Notes: generated by a model not told the origin, from the sequence alone. Shown: positions 34,085 to 43,844, counted from the first letter of the stretch. The stretch: 64,000 nucleotides of DNA from Pelodictyon phaeoclathratiforme BU-1 (GCF_000020645.1 NC_011060.1:928501-992500), one strand, 5' to 3'. Made by a program: numbers and translations.

Positions 34085-34564
34085 ATGTCAGTTACTTCGT
34101 TCAAAGAGCTTGTTCCTATTCTTCAAACAGCAATCGGTCCGATGATTCTTATCTCCGGTCTCGGTCTTTTGCTTTTAACCATGACCAACCGACTTGGTCG
34201 TCTTATTGATCGTTCACGGTCGCTGCTTGATAATCTGGAATCCTATCCTGAGCAGTATATCCTCAGAATAAACCGTGAGATTGCTATTCTCTGGAAGCGG
34301 GCGCGTTATATCCGAATCTCTATTCTGCTGGCTTGTTTGACCTGCCTGGGGGCTTCATTGCTCATCATGTTACTTTTTCTCAGTGCGCTGGTCAATATCG
34401 ATTTGCCGATGCTGCTGTCGGCAGTCTTTATTTTCAGTATGCTCTGCCTGAGTTTTTCGCTGATCTTTTTCCTTGTTGATGTGAACATGACCCTTTCAGC
34501 GCTGAAAATAGAGATGGAGAGCCATGACAAGAAGAGGCTGATTATTGAGACAAAGGGATACTGA
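34085..34564 (+). CDS. DUF2721 membrane protein
   Basis: A 159-residue protein matching DUF2721: helix IGPMILISGLGLLLLTMTNRLGRLIDRSR near residues 17-45, then two further membrane helices at about 77-102 and 105-130. Function is unknown. It converges on xerD, with only 12 bp between the stops. Confidence 0.82.
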   Translation: MSVTSFKELVPILQTAIGPMILISGLGLLLLTMTNRLGRLIDRSRSLLDNLESYPEQYILRINREIAILWKRARYIRISILLACLTCLGASLLIMLLFLSALVNIDLPMLLSAVFIFSMLCLSFSLIFFLVDVNMTLSALKIEMESHDKKRLIIETKGY

Positions 34565-34576
34565 GCTACGAATTTC

Positions 34577-35491
34577 TCATCCTCTCGGATGGAAGGTCTT
34601 GTGTACCTCTTTGATGAATAGGCGGTCGATGTGTGTGTAGATTTGTGTGGTGACGATGGAGCGGTGCCCGAGCATCTCCTGAACTGCGCGAAGATCTGCC
34701 CCTCCTTCGAGAAGATGGGTGGCAAAGGTATGTCGAAAGGTGTGCGGGCTGATATTTTTTTCAATCCCTGCCATGACGGCATACTTTTGCACCATCGTAA
34801 AGAGGGCCATGCGCGATAGCTTTATGCCGCGTGCATTCAGAAAGAGGTAGTCATCGGAGTTGCGCTGTACCAGGGCTATACGGAGTTCTGCCTGGTATCG
34901 GGTGACCCATCCAATGGCGGAAGTGCCGACGGGGACAAGCCTCTCCTTTGACCCCTTGCCGAAAATCCTTACAAAACCTGCATCAAGATAAAGGCTCTGC
35001 TGTCGGATGTTAATGAGTTCACTGACTCTGACACCTGTTGCGTAAAGGAGTTCAAGCATCGCTTTGTCGCGCAGCACATATTTACCGGGTGGGTTTACGC
35101 TTTGTGGGGCTGCCAGCAAGCGCATGGTTTCATCAACGGTCAAAACGCTCGGCAGGTACTGGGCCTTTTTTGGCTGATGGATGTTCTCTGCCGGGTTTGT
35201 GTTGAGTGTGCGTTCGATAACCAGAAATTTATGAAAGGATCGGATTGCAGAGATGTTTCGTGCTATTGAGCTTGCTTCGAGCCCTATGTCGTACAACTCT
35301 CCCATAAACTCCTCGATATGCTCTTTTGTTATCATCTCCAGTCTCCTGGAACGGTGCTGCATGAAGATCAGGTAGCGCTTGAGATCGTTGCTGTATGACT
35401 CCCGGGTGTTTGCCGAAAAGTTCCGCTCGATGAGCATATAGTTCAGGAAGCTCTCAAGAACGTTTTGGTAGTCATGATGCAACGTGTTCAT
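34577..35491 (-). CDS. xerD: Tyrosine recombinase XerD
   Basis: A 304-residue recombinase with an N-terminal core-binding domain (FLNYMLIERNFSANTRESY) and catalytic residues in ATGVRVSELI (Arg I), HTFRHTFATHLLEGG (His-x-x-Arg) and QIYTHID (nucleophile Y285). Length and sequence fit the housekeeping XerC/D that resolves chromosome dimers, not an island integrase. It follows rsmB by 5 bp. XerC is not in the window, so the C/D assignment is by resemblance. Confidence 0.9.
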   Translation of the reverse strand: MNTLHHDYQNVLESFLNYMLIERNFSANTRESYSNDLKRYLIFMQHRSRRLEMITKEHIEEFMGELYDIGLEASSIARNISAIRSFHKFLVIERTLNTNPAENIHQPKKAQYLPSVLTVDETMRLLAAPQSVNPPGKYVLRDKAMLELLYATGVRVSELINIRQQSLYLDAGFVRIFGKGSKERLVPVGTSAIGWVTRYQAELRIALVQRNSDDYLFLNARGIKLSRMALFTMVQKYAVMAGIEKNISPHTFRHTFATHLLEGGADLRAVQEMLGHRSIVTTQIYTHIDRLFIKEVHKTFHPRG

Positions 35492-35496
35492 CTCTT

Positions 35497-36834
35497 TCAG
35501 CCTTTTGCCTTACGCAACCGCTGGCAAAATCCACCATCAAAACCGGGGTGTTCGCCCGGGAGTGTGAGGATTGCTCCACATCCCTCATTGCTTTGCCGGA
35601 ATTGTTCCGGGAGATGCTCACCAACGGGATCGGCAATAAAATCAGGATGTCTGCGAAGAAACGAATAAATTTGCAAGTTGTTTTCTTCGGGCTCGATGGA
35701 ACAGGTAGCATAGACCAGAATACCATTTTCATCAAGCAGTTCTGCGGCATGATCAAGTAACTCTGCCTGCAGAACCAGAAGCTCCTGCAGCATTTCCGGG
35801 TTCAGTTTCCATCGAAGTTCAGCTCGCCGTCCAAGTACTCCGGTACCTGTACAGGGAGCATCGAGCAGAATGGCATCGGGATGGATTTCAGGCATAAAGC
35901 TTCGGGCATCCTCCATTACGGTTTTGATGATGGTGATGCCAAGAGCCTCTGCATGAGACTCTATTTTTTCAAGCTTCTGTTCATAGCGATCAACAGCGGT
36001 AATCTGCCCTCTGTTTTCCATCAGTTCAGCCATGAAGGTGGCTTTGCCGCCAGGTGCTGCGCACAAATCGAGGACATTGCTGCCGGGAGCGGGGTGCAAC
36101 AGCAGGCATGCAAGAGCCTGTGTCGGGTTTTGAACCGTGAGGCGGCCGTCGATCACGGCGGGTTCAAAAGCGTTAAAATCTTTTGAGAGAAAGATATTGT
36201 CAATACCACTCTCTTCATGCATCACGGCGGCCATTGCCGGGTCAGAAAAAAAACGTCCTGCTGAATTTTTCAGTCGGTTTATCCTGAATCCAAAGGAGGG
36301 AAACTGGTTGTTATAGGAGAGGAGAGCCTCGCTTTTTTCGTTGCCGTATGCTGCGCTCCAGCGTTCGACGAGCCATTGTGGGTGTGAATATTTTACGGCG
36401 AGCTGCTCTTCATTTTTTTTTTCTTTCAGCCACTCGTCAAGGGTGACGCTTTCCGGAGTTATTTTTCTCAGAACGCCGTTGACCAGTTTCGACATTCGCT
36501 CACCTTTGTATTTTCTGGCAAGCTTCACGCATTCGTTGACGGCTGCCCAGTCGGGTACCTTGTTGAGGAAGAGGATCTGATAAACTCCAAGGCGAAGGAT
36601 GTTTTTCATGATCGGCGCCGCCTTTTCAAGCTTGTGGTGGTAGAATTGGGCGATAACAAAATCAAGCTGAAGGCGGTAACGCAGAACGCCGTTGACCAGT
36701 CCAGTGGAGAGTGCCCGATCTGCACGGTTTAGTGTGGAGTGATGCAGCGATCGGTGCAGGAGCGTGTCGGATTGCTGTTTTCCGGTTTCAAGTGATTGCA
36801 GGACTTGTAATGCCAGTTCTCGAGCTGTGGTCAT
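35497..36834 (-). CDS. rsmB: 16S rRNA m5C967 methyltransferase RsmB
   Basis: A 445-residue protein with an N-terminal NusB-like RNA-binding domain (ARELALQVLQSLETGKQQSD to about 140) and a C-terminal SAM methyltransferase domain. The SAM site is VLDLCAAPGGKATFMAEL near residue 253, the first cysteine motif DAPCTGTGVLGRR near residue 322 and the catalytic VYATCSIEPEEN near residue 380. It is upstream of xerD on the same strand. Confidence 0.94.
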   Translation of the reverse strand: MTTARELALQVLQSLETGKQQSDTLLHRSLHHSTLNRADRALSTGLVNGVLRYRLQLDFVIAQFYHHKLEKAAPIMKNILRLGVYQILFLNKVPDWAAVNECVKLARKYKGERMSKLVNGVLRKITPESVTLDEWLKEKKNEEQLAVKYSHPQWLVERWSAAYGNEKSEALLSYNNQFPSFGFRINRLKNSAGRFFSDPAMAAVMHEESGIDNIFLSKDFNAFEPAVIDGRLTVQNPTQALACLLLHPAPGSNVLDLCAAPGGKATFMAELMENRGQITAVDRYEQKLEKIESHAEALGITIIKTVMEDARSFMPEIHPDAILLDAPCTGTGVLGRRAELRWKLNPEMLQELLVLQAELLDHAAELLDENGILVYATCSIEPEENNLQIYSFLRRHPDFIADPVGEHLPEQFRQSNEGCGAILTLPGEHPGFDGGFCQRLRKAKG

Positions 36835-36942
36835 GGGTGATCATTAAAAACAATTAAAATGCATTGGCCATTCAGGCAGTTTGTAAAATACTATTCCCTG
36901 TTGTAGATTAATCGAACTAAATGTTCTTTTCAAGATTTCAAG

Positions 36943-37051
36943 CTATCATCCAGAAAGGTGGAGGGACTGGCCCTGAGAAGCCTTGGCAACCGTCATTGCT
37001 CTAATGAGCGGTGCCAATTCCATCCCGGCATAAAGACCGGGAATGATGATG
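36943..37051 (+). ncRNA. SAM-I riboswitch (S-box leader)
   Basis: The leader has the S-box core AGGTGGAGGGACTGGCCC, then TGAGAAGCCTTGGCAACC, a variable P3 stem, GGTGCCAATTCC and the closing P1 strand (CTATCATC at 36943 pairs with GATGATGG at 37043 with one G-U). It senses S-adenosylmethionine and lies 124 bp upstream of metY. Confidence 0.95.
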
Positions 37052-37103
37052 GTATGCATGCCCTTCTGCAGCTACATACCTCTCTTCAGATATTTTTTCT
37101 TTA

Positions 37104-37140
37104 ACCCGCTATTTACTAATGGGTTATCTCTATTCTTATG
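37104..37140 (+). promoter_or_regulatory. Possible riboswitch expression platform hairpin
   Basis: TAACCC...GGGTTA (37104-37128) forms a 6-bp stem followed by a T-rich run, between the SAM-I aptamer and the metY start. It could be the terminator arm of the riboswitch; the pairing alternative with the aptamer P1 was not worked out. Confidence 0.45.
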
Positions 37141-37174
37141 GAGTGATGGCGGCATTTTTCAACCATGGTTCATT

Positions 37175-38467
37175 ATGAGTGAGACACCGCAGGCCCACAG
37201 GTTTGAGACGCTTCAGGTTCATGCCGGTCAGCGTCCTGATCCGACAACGAAGTCACGGGCGGTTCCGATTTATCAGACGACCTCCTATCTTTTTGACAGT
37301 GCAAAGCATGGAGCTGATCTTTTTGCCCTGAAAGAGTTCGGCAATATCTATACAAGGATGACGAACCCGACAACCGATGTGCTGGAACAGCGCGTTGCGG
37401 CGCTTGAAGGGGGCCGGGCAGCCCTTGCTGTTGCGAGCGGCCATTCAGCTCAGTTTATTGCCGTAGCTACGCTCTGTGAGGCGGGGGATAATATCGTTTC
37501 TTCCAGTTATCTTTATGGCGGTACCTATAATCAGTTCAAGGTGGCATTCCGTCGCCTCGGTATTGGTGTTAAGTTTGTCGAAGGATGTAATGTTGAGGCG
37601 TTCAGGACGGCAATCGATGAGCATACAAAAGCACTCTATCTGGAATCGATAGGCAATCCCGCTTTTCATGTACCCGATTTTGAGGCGATAGCGGCTGTTG
37701 CGGCTGAACATGGTATTCCCCTTATTGTTGATAATACTTTTGGTTGTTCCGGCTTTCTCTGTCGTCCTCTTGAGCATGGGGCTTCGATTATCGTGGAATC
37801 AGCGACAAAATGGATCGGAGGCCACGGCACTTCAATGGGCGGTGTTATTGTTGACGGTGGAACCTTTAACTGGGGAAATGGAAAGTTCCCTCTCCTCAGT
37901 GAGCCTTCTGACGGTTATCATGGCATGAAATTTTATGAAACTTTCGGCGATCTGGCATTTATTATCAAGGCTCGGGTTGAGGGGCTGCGTGATATCGGGC
38001 CTGCAATCAGTCCTTTCAACTCTTTCATGTTGCTGCAGGGGCTTGAAACGCTTTCACTTCGGGTTCAGCGACATGCCGACAATACGATGGAGCTTGCCCG
38101 CTGGCTCAACGAGCACTCTGCGGTTCAATGGGTAAACTATCCCGGGCTGGAGAGCCACCCAACCCATGAATTGGCTAAAAAATATCTGAATCACGGCTTT
38201 GGATGTGTCCTGACTTTCGGTATCAAGGGTGGATATGAAAAAGCCGTTGGGTTTATCGACAGTGTCCAGCTTGCCAGCCATCTTGCCAATGTTGGGGATG
38301 CCAAAACGCTGGTCATTCATCCTGCATCCACGACGCATTCACAGCTTACCCTGGCAGAACAGGAATCTGCCGGAGTTACCGCCGATATGATCCGGGTCTC
38401 ACCGGGTATAGAGCATATTGATGATATTAAGGCTGATTTTGAACAAGCTTTTGCAAAACTGAGGTGA
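37175..38467 (+). CDS. metY: O-acetylhomoserine sulfhydrylase
   Basis: A 430-residue PLP enzyme of the Cys/Met metabolism family. RFETLQVHAGQRPDPTTKSRAVPIYQT is the MetY-type opening (residues 9 onward), SATKWIGGHGTSMGG holds the PLP lysine near residue 211, and HPASTTHSQL is the MetY-type C-terminal motif. It makes homocysteine from O-acetylhomoserine and sulfide. Start at 37175 is the family start; the frame is open back into the riboswitch. It is controlled by the SAM-I leader and overlaps the metX ribosome-binding site. Confidence 0.94.
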   Translation: MSETPQAHRFETLQVHAGQRPDPTTKSRAVPIYQTTSYLFDSAKHGADLFALKEFGNIYTRMTNPTTDVLEQRVAALEGGRAALAVASGHSAQFIAVATLCEAGDNIVSSSYLYGGTYNQFKVAFRRLGIGVKFVEGCNVEAFRTAIDEHTKALYLESIGNPAFHVPDFEAIAAVAAEHGIPLIVDNTFGCSGFLCRPLEHGASIIVESATKWIGGHGTSMGGVIVDGGTFNWGNGKFPLLSEPSDGYHGMKFYETFGDLAFIIKARVEGLRDIGPAISPFNSFMLLQGLETLSLRVQRHADNTMELARWLNEHSAVQWVNYPGLESHPTHELAKKYLNHGFGCVLTFGIKGGYEKAVGFIDSVQLASHLANVGDAKTLVIHPASTTHSQLTLAEQESAGVTADMIRVSPGIEHIDDIKADFEQAFAKLR

Positions 38468-38472
38468 AGTGT

Positions 38473-39549
38473 ATGAGAGCATATACCGGGATGATTTCCG
38501 AAAAAACAGCCTATTTCGATTCAACTGAACCTTTTAAGACTGAACTTGGCGCTCTGCTTCCTTCTGTAAGGGTGGCCTATAGAACATGGGGAAAGCTCAA
38601 TGCCCGCAAAGACAATGTGGTGCTTGTTTGTCAGGCTCTTACGGGTTCTGCTGATGCGGACGGTTGGTGGGAAGGGATGTTTTCGCCCGGGGGAGCTTTT
38701 GATGAGAGTGAGGATTTTATCATCTGCAGCAATGTGCTTGGCAGTTGTTATGGTACAACAGGCCCAACCTCTCTGAATCCTCTCACCGGTCGCCATTATG
38801 GCCCTGATTTTCCACTGATCACCATCAGGGATATGGTTGAGGTTCAGCGTCTTTTGCTTGCCGGGTTGGGTATTGACCGTGTCAAACTGGCCGTCGGCGC
38901 CTCTCTGGGTGGTATGCAGGTTCTGGAGTGGGGTGCGCTCTATCCTGATGTTGTCCAGGCTTTGATGCCAATGGGCGCATCAGGACGCCACTCGGCATGG
39001 TGTATAGCGCAGAGTGAAGCACAGAGGCAGGCGATCTATGCCGATCGTGACTGGAATGATGGATGGTACGCCGATGGTCACCCTCCCGCAAAAGGACTTG
39101 CTGCGGCAAGGATGATGGCCATGTGCACCTACCGGAGCTTCGAAAACTTTCAGGCACGCTTTGGCCGGGAGTTTCATCATGGCACAACCTTTAAGGCAGA
39201 AAGTTACCTGCATCATCAGGGCCGAAAACTGGTTGAGCGCTTTGATGCCAATACCTACATTACTCTCACCAAAGCGATGGATATGCATGATCTTGGGAGG
39301 GGCAGGGCTGGTTACGAAGAGGTGTTGCGTTCGATTCAGCTCCCCGTGGAAATCCTCTCGATCAATTCTGATATTCTTTATCCGAAAGAGGAGCAGGAGG
39401 AGCTTGCCCGGTTTATACCGAAATCAAGCATTCTCTATCTCGATGAACCATACGGTCATGACGCTTTTCTTATTGATGTAGAAAAAGTCAGCCGTATGGT
39501 CAGGGAGTTTCTGGAAGGAAGGGCGTTGTCGGCTCACTCAGCAGCCTGA
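38473..39549 (+). CDS. metX: Homoserine O-acetyltransferase
   Basis: A 358-residue alpha/beta-hydrolase of the MetX family. The nucleophile elbow is GASLGGMQVLEWG with the catalytic Ser near residue 144; YGHDAFLIDVE near the end carries the histidine. It makes O-acetylhomoserine for MetY. The ATG at 38473 is preceded by GAGGTG and lies 6 bp after the metY stop, so the two form one riboswitch-controlled operon. The gene's 3' end overlaps serS tail-to-tail by 16 bp. Confidence 0.94.
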   Translation: MRAYTGMISEKTAYFDSTEPFKTELGALLPSVRVAYRTWGKLNARKDNVVLVCQALTGSADADGWWEGMFSPGGAFDESEDFIICSNVLGSCYGTTGPTSLNPLTGRHYGPDFPLITIRDMVEVQRLLLAGLGIDRVKLAVGASLGGMQVLEWGALYPDVVQALMPMGASGRHSAWCIAQSEAQRQAIYADRDWNDGWYADGHPPAKGLAAARMMAMCTYRSFENFQARFGREFHHGTTFKAESYLHHQGRKLVERFDANTYITLTKAMDMHDLGRGRAGYEEVLRSIQLPVEILSINSDILYPKEEQEELARFIPKSSILYLDEPYGHDAFLIDVEKVSRMVREFLEGRALSAHSAA

Positions 39550-40829
39550 GTAATCTCGTCAAACCTGGTATAGTGCCGCAATACCTCCGGCACCATGATG
39601 GAGCCTTCCGCAGTCTGGTAGTGCTCAAGCAGGGAGACCATAAGGCGGGAGGTTGCCAGGCCTGAGCCATTCAGGGTGTGGACGAACTCCGGTTTTGCAT
39701 TACTCTCCGACTTGAAACGGATGTTGGCGCGCCGGGCCTGGTAATCTTCAAAGTTTGAACAGCTTGATGCTTCAAGATATTTCTGCTCGGCTGGTGACCA
39801 GACCTCGATATCATAACATTTCGTTGCATTGGCGCTGATATCGCCGCTGCAGAGTAAAAGTACCCGGTAGGGGATTTTGAGCGCAGTGAGAATTGCTTCA
39901 GCGTTTTCTCGAATCGTTTCAAGCGCCTCATACGACTCTTCCGGTCGGGTGAACTTTACCATTTCCACCTTGTTGAACTGGTGCACCCTGAGGAATCCTC
40001 TGGTATCTTTGCCGTAACTTCCCGCTTCGCGACGGAAACAGGCTGAATAGGCTGCATAGGAGATTGGGAGCGTTTTTGTATCCAGCATCTCTCCCCGGTG
40101 CAGGTTGGTTATCGGTACCTCGGCTGTTGGTATGGCGTAAAGATCATCCTCCTCCATGTGGTAAACCTGATCGGCAAATTTTGGCCACTGCCCGGTTCCT
40201 CTGAGCGACTCCTGATTGACGAAAAAGGGCGGAAAGACCTCTGTATAGCCGTGACGTTCGGTATGGCAGTCGAGCATGAAATTGATCAGTGCACGTTCAA
40301 GTCGAGCCCCTTTGCCGATATAGACAGGAAATCCCGCTCCGCAAACTTTTGCGCCCCGTTCAAAATCAAGAATCCGAAGGGATTTGCCCAGTTCAAGATG
40401 GTTCTTGAGCGGAAAGTCAAGATGGTAGGGAAAAGATATCGGCTCCTTGAAGATCTGGTTGTCGTCAGCAGAACGTCCGACAGGAACGGATGGATGCAGC
40501 TTGTTGGGGAGGCCCAGAAGAATGGTTTCAATCTCCTCTTCAAGATGGCCAAGCGAGGTATCCATTCCGGCAATTTCTTCCGATACTGATTTCATCTGGA
40601 GGATAAGTTCGCCGGATGAGCCAATACCACTTTTTTTTATCTCTGCGATCTCTTTTGAAACTTTGTTGCGCAGTGCTTTCAGATCGTCCGAACGCTGAAC
40701 CAACCCTTTGCGCTCCCTGTCGAGGTTAAGAAGCTGTTCAATTTTTGGTTCTTCAGAAGCAAGCTGGCGGTTGTGCAGCATGGAAATGATTTCTTCGGGA
40801 TGCTGACGGATAGTGTTGATATCAAGCAT
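39534..40829 (-). CDS. serS: Seryl-tRNA synthetase
   Basis: A 431-residue class II synthetase. The N-terminal coiled-coil arm (residues 30-105) is followed by motif 2 FRREAGSYGKDTRGFLRVHQF near residue 270 and motif 3 GSGLATSRLMVSLLE near residue 390. TAEVPITNLHRGE binds serine. It is complete and converges with metX. Confidence 0.95.
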   Translation of the reverse strand: MLDINTIRQHPEEIISMLHNRQLASEEPKIEQLLNLDRERKGLVQRSDDLKALRNKVSKEIAEIKKSGIGSSGELILQMKSVSEEIAGMDTSLGHLEEEIETILLGLPNKLHPSVPVGRSADDNQIFKEPISFPYHLDFPLKNHLELGKSLRILDFERGAKVCGAGFPVYIGKGARLERALINFMLDCHTERHGYTEVFPPFFVNQESLRGTGQWPKFADQVYHMEEDDLYAIPTAEVPITNLHRGEMLDTKTLPISYAAYSACFRREAGSYGKDTRGFLRVHQFNKVEMVKFTRPEESYEALETIRENAEAILTALKIPYRVLLLCSGDISANATKCYDIEVWSPAEQKYLEASSCSNFEDYQARRANIRFKSESNAKPEFVHTLNGSGLATSRLMVSLLEHYQTAEGSIMVPEVLRHYTRFDEITQAAE

Positions 40830-40847
40830 GATGATATTGAGAAAGGG

Positions 40848-41306
40848 TTATACTGAAAGCAGTGACTTGACGATCTCCTGGACTTTTGTGCCGTCCGCCT
40901 TCCCTTTAAGCGCTTTCATGGCCTGACCCATGACCTTGCCGATATCTTTCATTGATGTTGCTCCTGTTTTTGCAACAATGTCTTCCACAATAGCCCTGAC
41001 ATCATCATCGGAAACCGGTTCCGGCAGATACTCTTCGATCACGGTGAGTTCCGAAAGCTCTATTGCTGCAAGGTCAGGACGGTTTCCGGCTGTAAACTGT
41101 TCGATGGCATCTCTCCGTTTTTTTGCAAGGCTGACGAGTACCTCGATCTCCTGTTCGTCAGTCAGTACGGCTTTACCGGCAACGCGGATGGATACCTCTT
41201 TTTCAAGGAGTGTTGCCCGGATGGAACGGATGGCGTTCAGACGGGTTTTGTCACCGCTTTTCATTGAATTTTTCAGATCCAGATCTATTTGTTCTTTCAG
41301 ACTCAT
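40848..41306 (-). CDS. GatB/YqeY domain protein
   Basis: A 152-residue YqeY-like protein: LKNSMKSGDKTRLNAIRSIRATLLEKE at the start, then YLPEPVSDDDVRAIVEDI and a C-terminal GKVMGQAMKALKGKADG. It resembles the tRNA-binding tail of GatB and may aid charged tRNA handling; its role is uncertain. It precedes serS by 18 bp on the same strand. Confidence 0.9.
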   Translation of the reverse strand: MSLKEQIDLDLKNSMKSGDKTRLNAIRSIRATLLEKEVSIRVAGKAVLTDEQEIEVLVSLAKKRRDAIEQFTAGNRPDLAAIELSELTVIEEYLPEPVSDDDVRAIVEDIVAKTGATSMKDIGKVMGQAMKALKGKADGTKVQEIVKSLLSV

Positions 41307-41395
41307 GTTTTTTCAGCTCAAAAATTATTTTTTAAAAAGAGGAATGGCAAAATACAGGAAAAAAAGCGGCTTTCCCACAAGAGCTTCTGCTTTGT

Positions 41396-42127
41396 TCACT
41401 CATTGATATCCCCGCAAACCGGTCTGAGCACCAGCTCTTCCACCGACGTTCTCTGTGGCATGAAATAGGCGTTGACGACGGGAGCGGAAATATCTTCAGG
41501 CCTCATCATGACGGACTTCATGGCATCAGGAACTTCACCCCACATTGGCGTATAAACCGCACCGGGCATGACATTGGTAATACGGACATTACACGTTTTA
41601 GCATATAAGCGTATTGCCTCGACCAAGCCTTTCTGCCCAAATTTGGACATGCAGTAGATCGAAGAACTTTTGAAAGCTGTTTCTGCGGCAATGGAGGTGA
41701 TAAAGAAAATATGACCCGACCGTTTCTTTTCCATCAGGGCAAAAACTCTCTGTGTGAGGAAAAAAGTGCCTTTGAGGTTTGTTGCTATCGTATAATCAAA
41801 ATCCTCTTCTGTCAATTCGGTGAATGGCTTGAATCGTCCAACGCCAGCATTGTTGATCAGACAATCAATTGTGCCGTAGCGCTCCAGTGTGGTGCTGACA
41901 AGATGCTCAATCTGGGCGGGGTCGGCAATGTCCACAGGAAAGATATCTGCTGCTGCTTCGAAAGAACGGCATTCGGACGCAACTGACTCCAGATCCGAAA
42001 TGGTTCTTGATGCAAGGATCAGGACGGGCTCAAATCCTTCGTGCTTCACGGTAGCTTGTGCAAATTCAAGGGCAATGGCTTTGCCGATTCCTTTGCCAGC
42101 GCCGGTTATGATGATGATTTGTTTCAT
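41396..42127 (-). CDS. Short-chain dehydrogenase/reductase
   Basis: A 243-residue classical SDR: TGAGKGIG (residues 8-15) for NAD(P), NNAG near residue 92 and the catalytic YCMSK with Tyr/Lys. TFFLTQRVFALMEK and the C-terminus resemble sepiapterin reductase/3-ketoacyl reductase subgroups; the substrate is unknown. Confidence 0.88.
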   Translation of the reverse strand: MKQIIIITGAGKGIGKAIALEFAQATVKHEGFEPVLILASRTISDLESVASECRSFEAAADIFPVDIADPAQIEHLVSTTLERYGTIDCLINNAGVGRFKPFTELTEEDFDYTIATNLKGTFFLTQRVFALMEKKRSGHIFFITSIAAETAFKSSSIYCMSKFGQKGLVEAIRLYAKTCNVRITNVMPGAVYTPMWGEVPDAMKSVMMRPEDISAPVVNAYFMPQRTSVEELVLRPVCGDINE

Positions 42128-42340
42128 GTTAATTGTGTGTTACTGTTTTGTTCCTGTCGGATAGAGATGGTTTTTAGCTTTTTTTCCGAAGTACTGAGGC
42201 TGTAATGTTTTTGTGTTTTTCGTTTGGAATGGCGAAATAATTGTTGAAAATTCCATATATTTGCAGCATAAGTAAACTGCGGGTGCGTCCATTCCTATCG
42301 CATTGCACATCCTCGAAAATGGTAAATTGTAACGTTTATC

Positions 42341-42595
42341 ATGGCACTAAGCAAAGTTAAATGGTTCGATGGCAAAAAAGGCTACGGCTTTCTTCTGAAT
42401 CCGGATGGAGGAGAGGATATTTTTGTTCATTTTTCGGCAATCCAGTCAGAACAGAGTTTCAAGGTACTGAATCAGGATGCCGAAGTTGATTTCGAGCTCG
42501 ATAAAACCCAAAAAGGGCTGCAGGCAAAGAATGTTCGTGAAGTTTCACTGAACGGCTTGTCGAATAGGCAATCTTCCCGGATGTCGTTTGGCTGA
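42341..42595 (+). CDS. Cold-shock domain protein
   Basis: An 84-residue CspA-family protein: VKWFDGKKGYGFL (RNP-1-like) and DIFVHFSAI (RNP-2-like). It binds single-stranded RNA or DNA. A 213-bp upstream region likely includes a regulatory 5' leader. Confidence 0.93.
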   Translation: MALSKVKWFDGKKGYGFLLNPDGGEDIFVHFSAIQSEQSFKVLNQDAEVDFELDKTQKGLQAKNVREVSLNGLSNRQSSRMSFG

Positions 42596-42606
42596 AGAGA
42601 GCGCTA

Positions 42607-43275
42607 TCAGAGAAGGCCACTTTCCCGAAAGCTGAAACATCCTGTTTTTCCTATAATGATATGGTCGAGCAGGTCGATCTGGATGACTGTGCTTGCCTGT
42701 TTGAGGAGGTCGGTGACCTGCTTGTCGGCATTGCTCGGTTCAACATCGCCTGAAGGGTGGTTATGAACAAGAATGATGGCATGGGAACTCTCTTTTATAG
42801 CGGACTTGAAAACCTCCCGAGGGTGAATGAGGGCGGCATTCAGTGTTCCCACAGAGACAAGCTCGGTTTTGATGATCTGGTTTTTGGTGTTCAGGTGCAG
42901 TACAAAGAGATGCTCTTTTGTTTCATCCGGAACCCGTCCTGCCATGTATTCAAAAACATCGCGTGCAGCCTGTATTTTTTTATTAAGATTGCGGCTGTAA
43001 TGGAGTCGTTTGTTCAGTTCGAAAATAGCTACAATCTGCATGGCCTTGGCATCTCCGATTCCTTTGACCTTCTTCAGCTCTTCAAGCGTTATATTGGCAA
43101 GTTTTTCAAGGCTGTACCGGGCAATCAGTTCATTGCAGGTATCAACAATGTTGAGGTTTTTTGTTCCGGTGCGCAGGATAATTGCAAGCAGTTCAGCCGG
43201 GCTGAGCGAAGCCGCTCCGCTGCGGAGAAGGCGTTCCCTCGGCCGGTTGTCCGGGTCAAAATCATGGATTCGCAT
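42607..43275 (-). CDS. radC: RadC-like JAB-domain protein
   Basis: A 222-residue protein: an N-terminal helix-hairpin-helix part (LEELKKVKGIGDAKAMQIVA) and a C-terminal JAMM/MPN domain with the metal motif LVHNHPSGDVEPSNAD. RadC is common in core and mobile DNA; a DNA-repair role is not proven. Here it lies among core genes. Confidence 0.92.
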   Translation of the reverse strand: MRIHDFDPDNRPRERLLRSGAASLSPAELLAIILRTGTKNLNIVDTCNELIARYSLEKLANITLEELKKVKGIGDAKAMQIVAIFELNKRLHYSRNLNKKIQAARDVFEYMAGRVPDETKEHLFVLHLNTKNQIIKTELVSVGTLNAALIHPREVFKSAIKESSHAIILVHNHPSGDVEPSNADKQVTDLLKQASTVIQIDLLDHIIIGKTGCFSFRESGLL

Positions 43276-43412
43276 GGTTCATCCTCTCCTGTTGCTGTTG
43301 AAATTTTTTAATTTTTCACGCAAAAACAGCGTACTGAGGCAACGTAAAGAAAAAGAGGGAGAAGTGAAAATACTCTTTTACCGTTTGGTTCGGGCAGCCC
43401 GGAGAGGAGTGG

Positions 43413-43844
43413 TTACCTGCCGTCAAAATCGGCCCAGTTGTTCGGGGTTTCATACCAGCGGAGTTGTTTAAGTGTCACTCCATCAGGCAGATGGGGCTGG
43501 ATCTGGTTGAATGCCCATTTTGCAAGGCATTCTGCTGTTGGTGGCTCATCGGTAATGAGCACCCTTGAATTACGCTTTACGATAAAGTCGAGATCCTCAT
43601 GATCCTCCTTCCACACAGCAAAGCCGTGGTCGAGCTTGTCGTGAATGTGCTCTATCAAAATGTCCTTCAAAAATTTAAAATCCATCACCATTCCCTCCTC
43701 TCCATCACCCTTGCGTTCAATCAGATTCCCTTCGACCGTTGCAACAACCACCCCCCGGTGGCCATGCAATTGGTTGCAGAACGAAAAGCTGTTCGGAAGT
43801 GTATGGCCGTAATCGATCTCTATTTTTCGTGAAATGCGCATCAT
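43413..43844 (-). CDS. queD: 6-carboxytetrahydropterin synthase
   Basis: A 143-residue QueD/PTPS-family protein. HTLPNSFSFCNQLHGHRG gives the catalytic cysteine and zinc histidines, LDHGFAVWKED the second site, and PPTAECLAKWAFNQI the C-terminal part. It acts in queuosine precursor synthesis. Other que genes are not in the window. Confidence 0.88.
   Translation of the reverse strand: MMRISRKIEIDYGHTLPNSFSFCNQLHGHRGVVVATVEGNLIERKGDGEEGMVMDFKFLKDILIEHIHDKLDHGFAVWKEDHEDLDFIVKRNSRVLITDEPPTAECLAKWAFNQIQPHLPDGVTLKQLRWYETPNNWADFDGR

Noticed and set aside
34577..35491. Tyrosine recombinase as a mobile-element integrase
   Set aside because: Length, motifs and its place beside rsmB fit housekeeping XerD; no element or attachment sites nearby.
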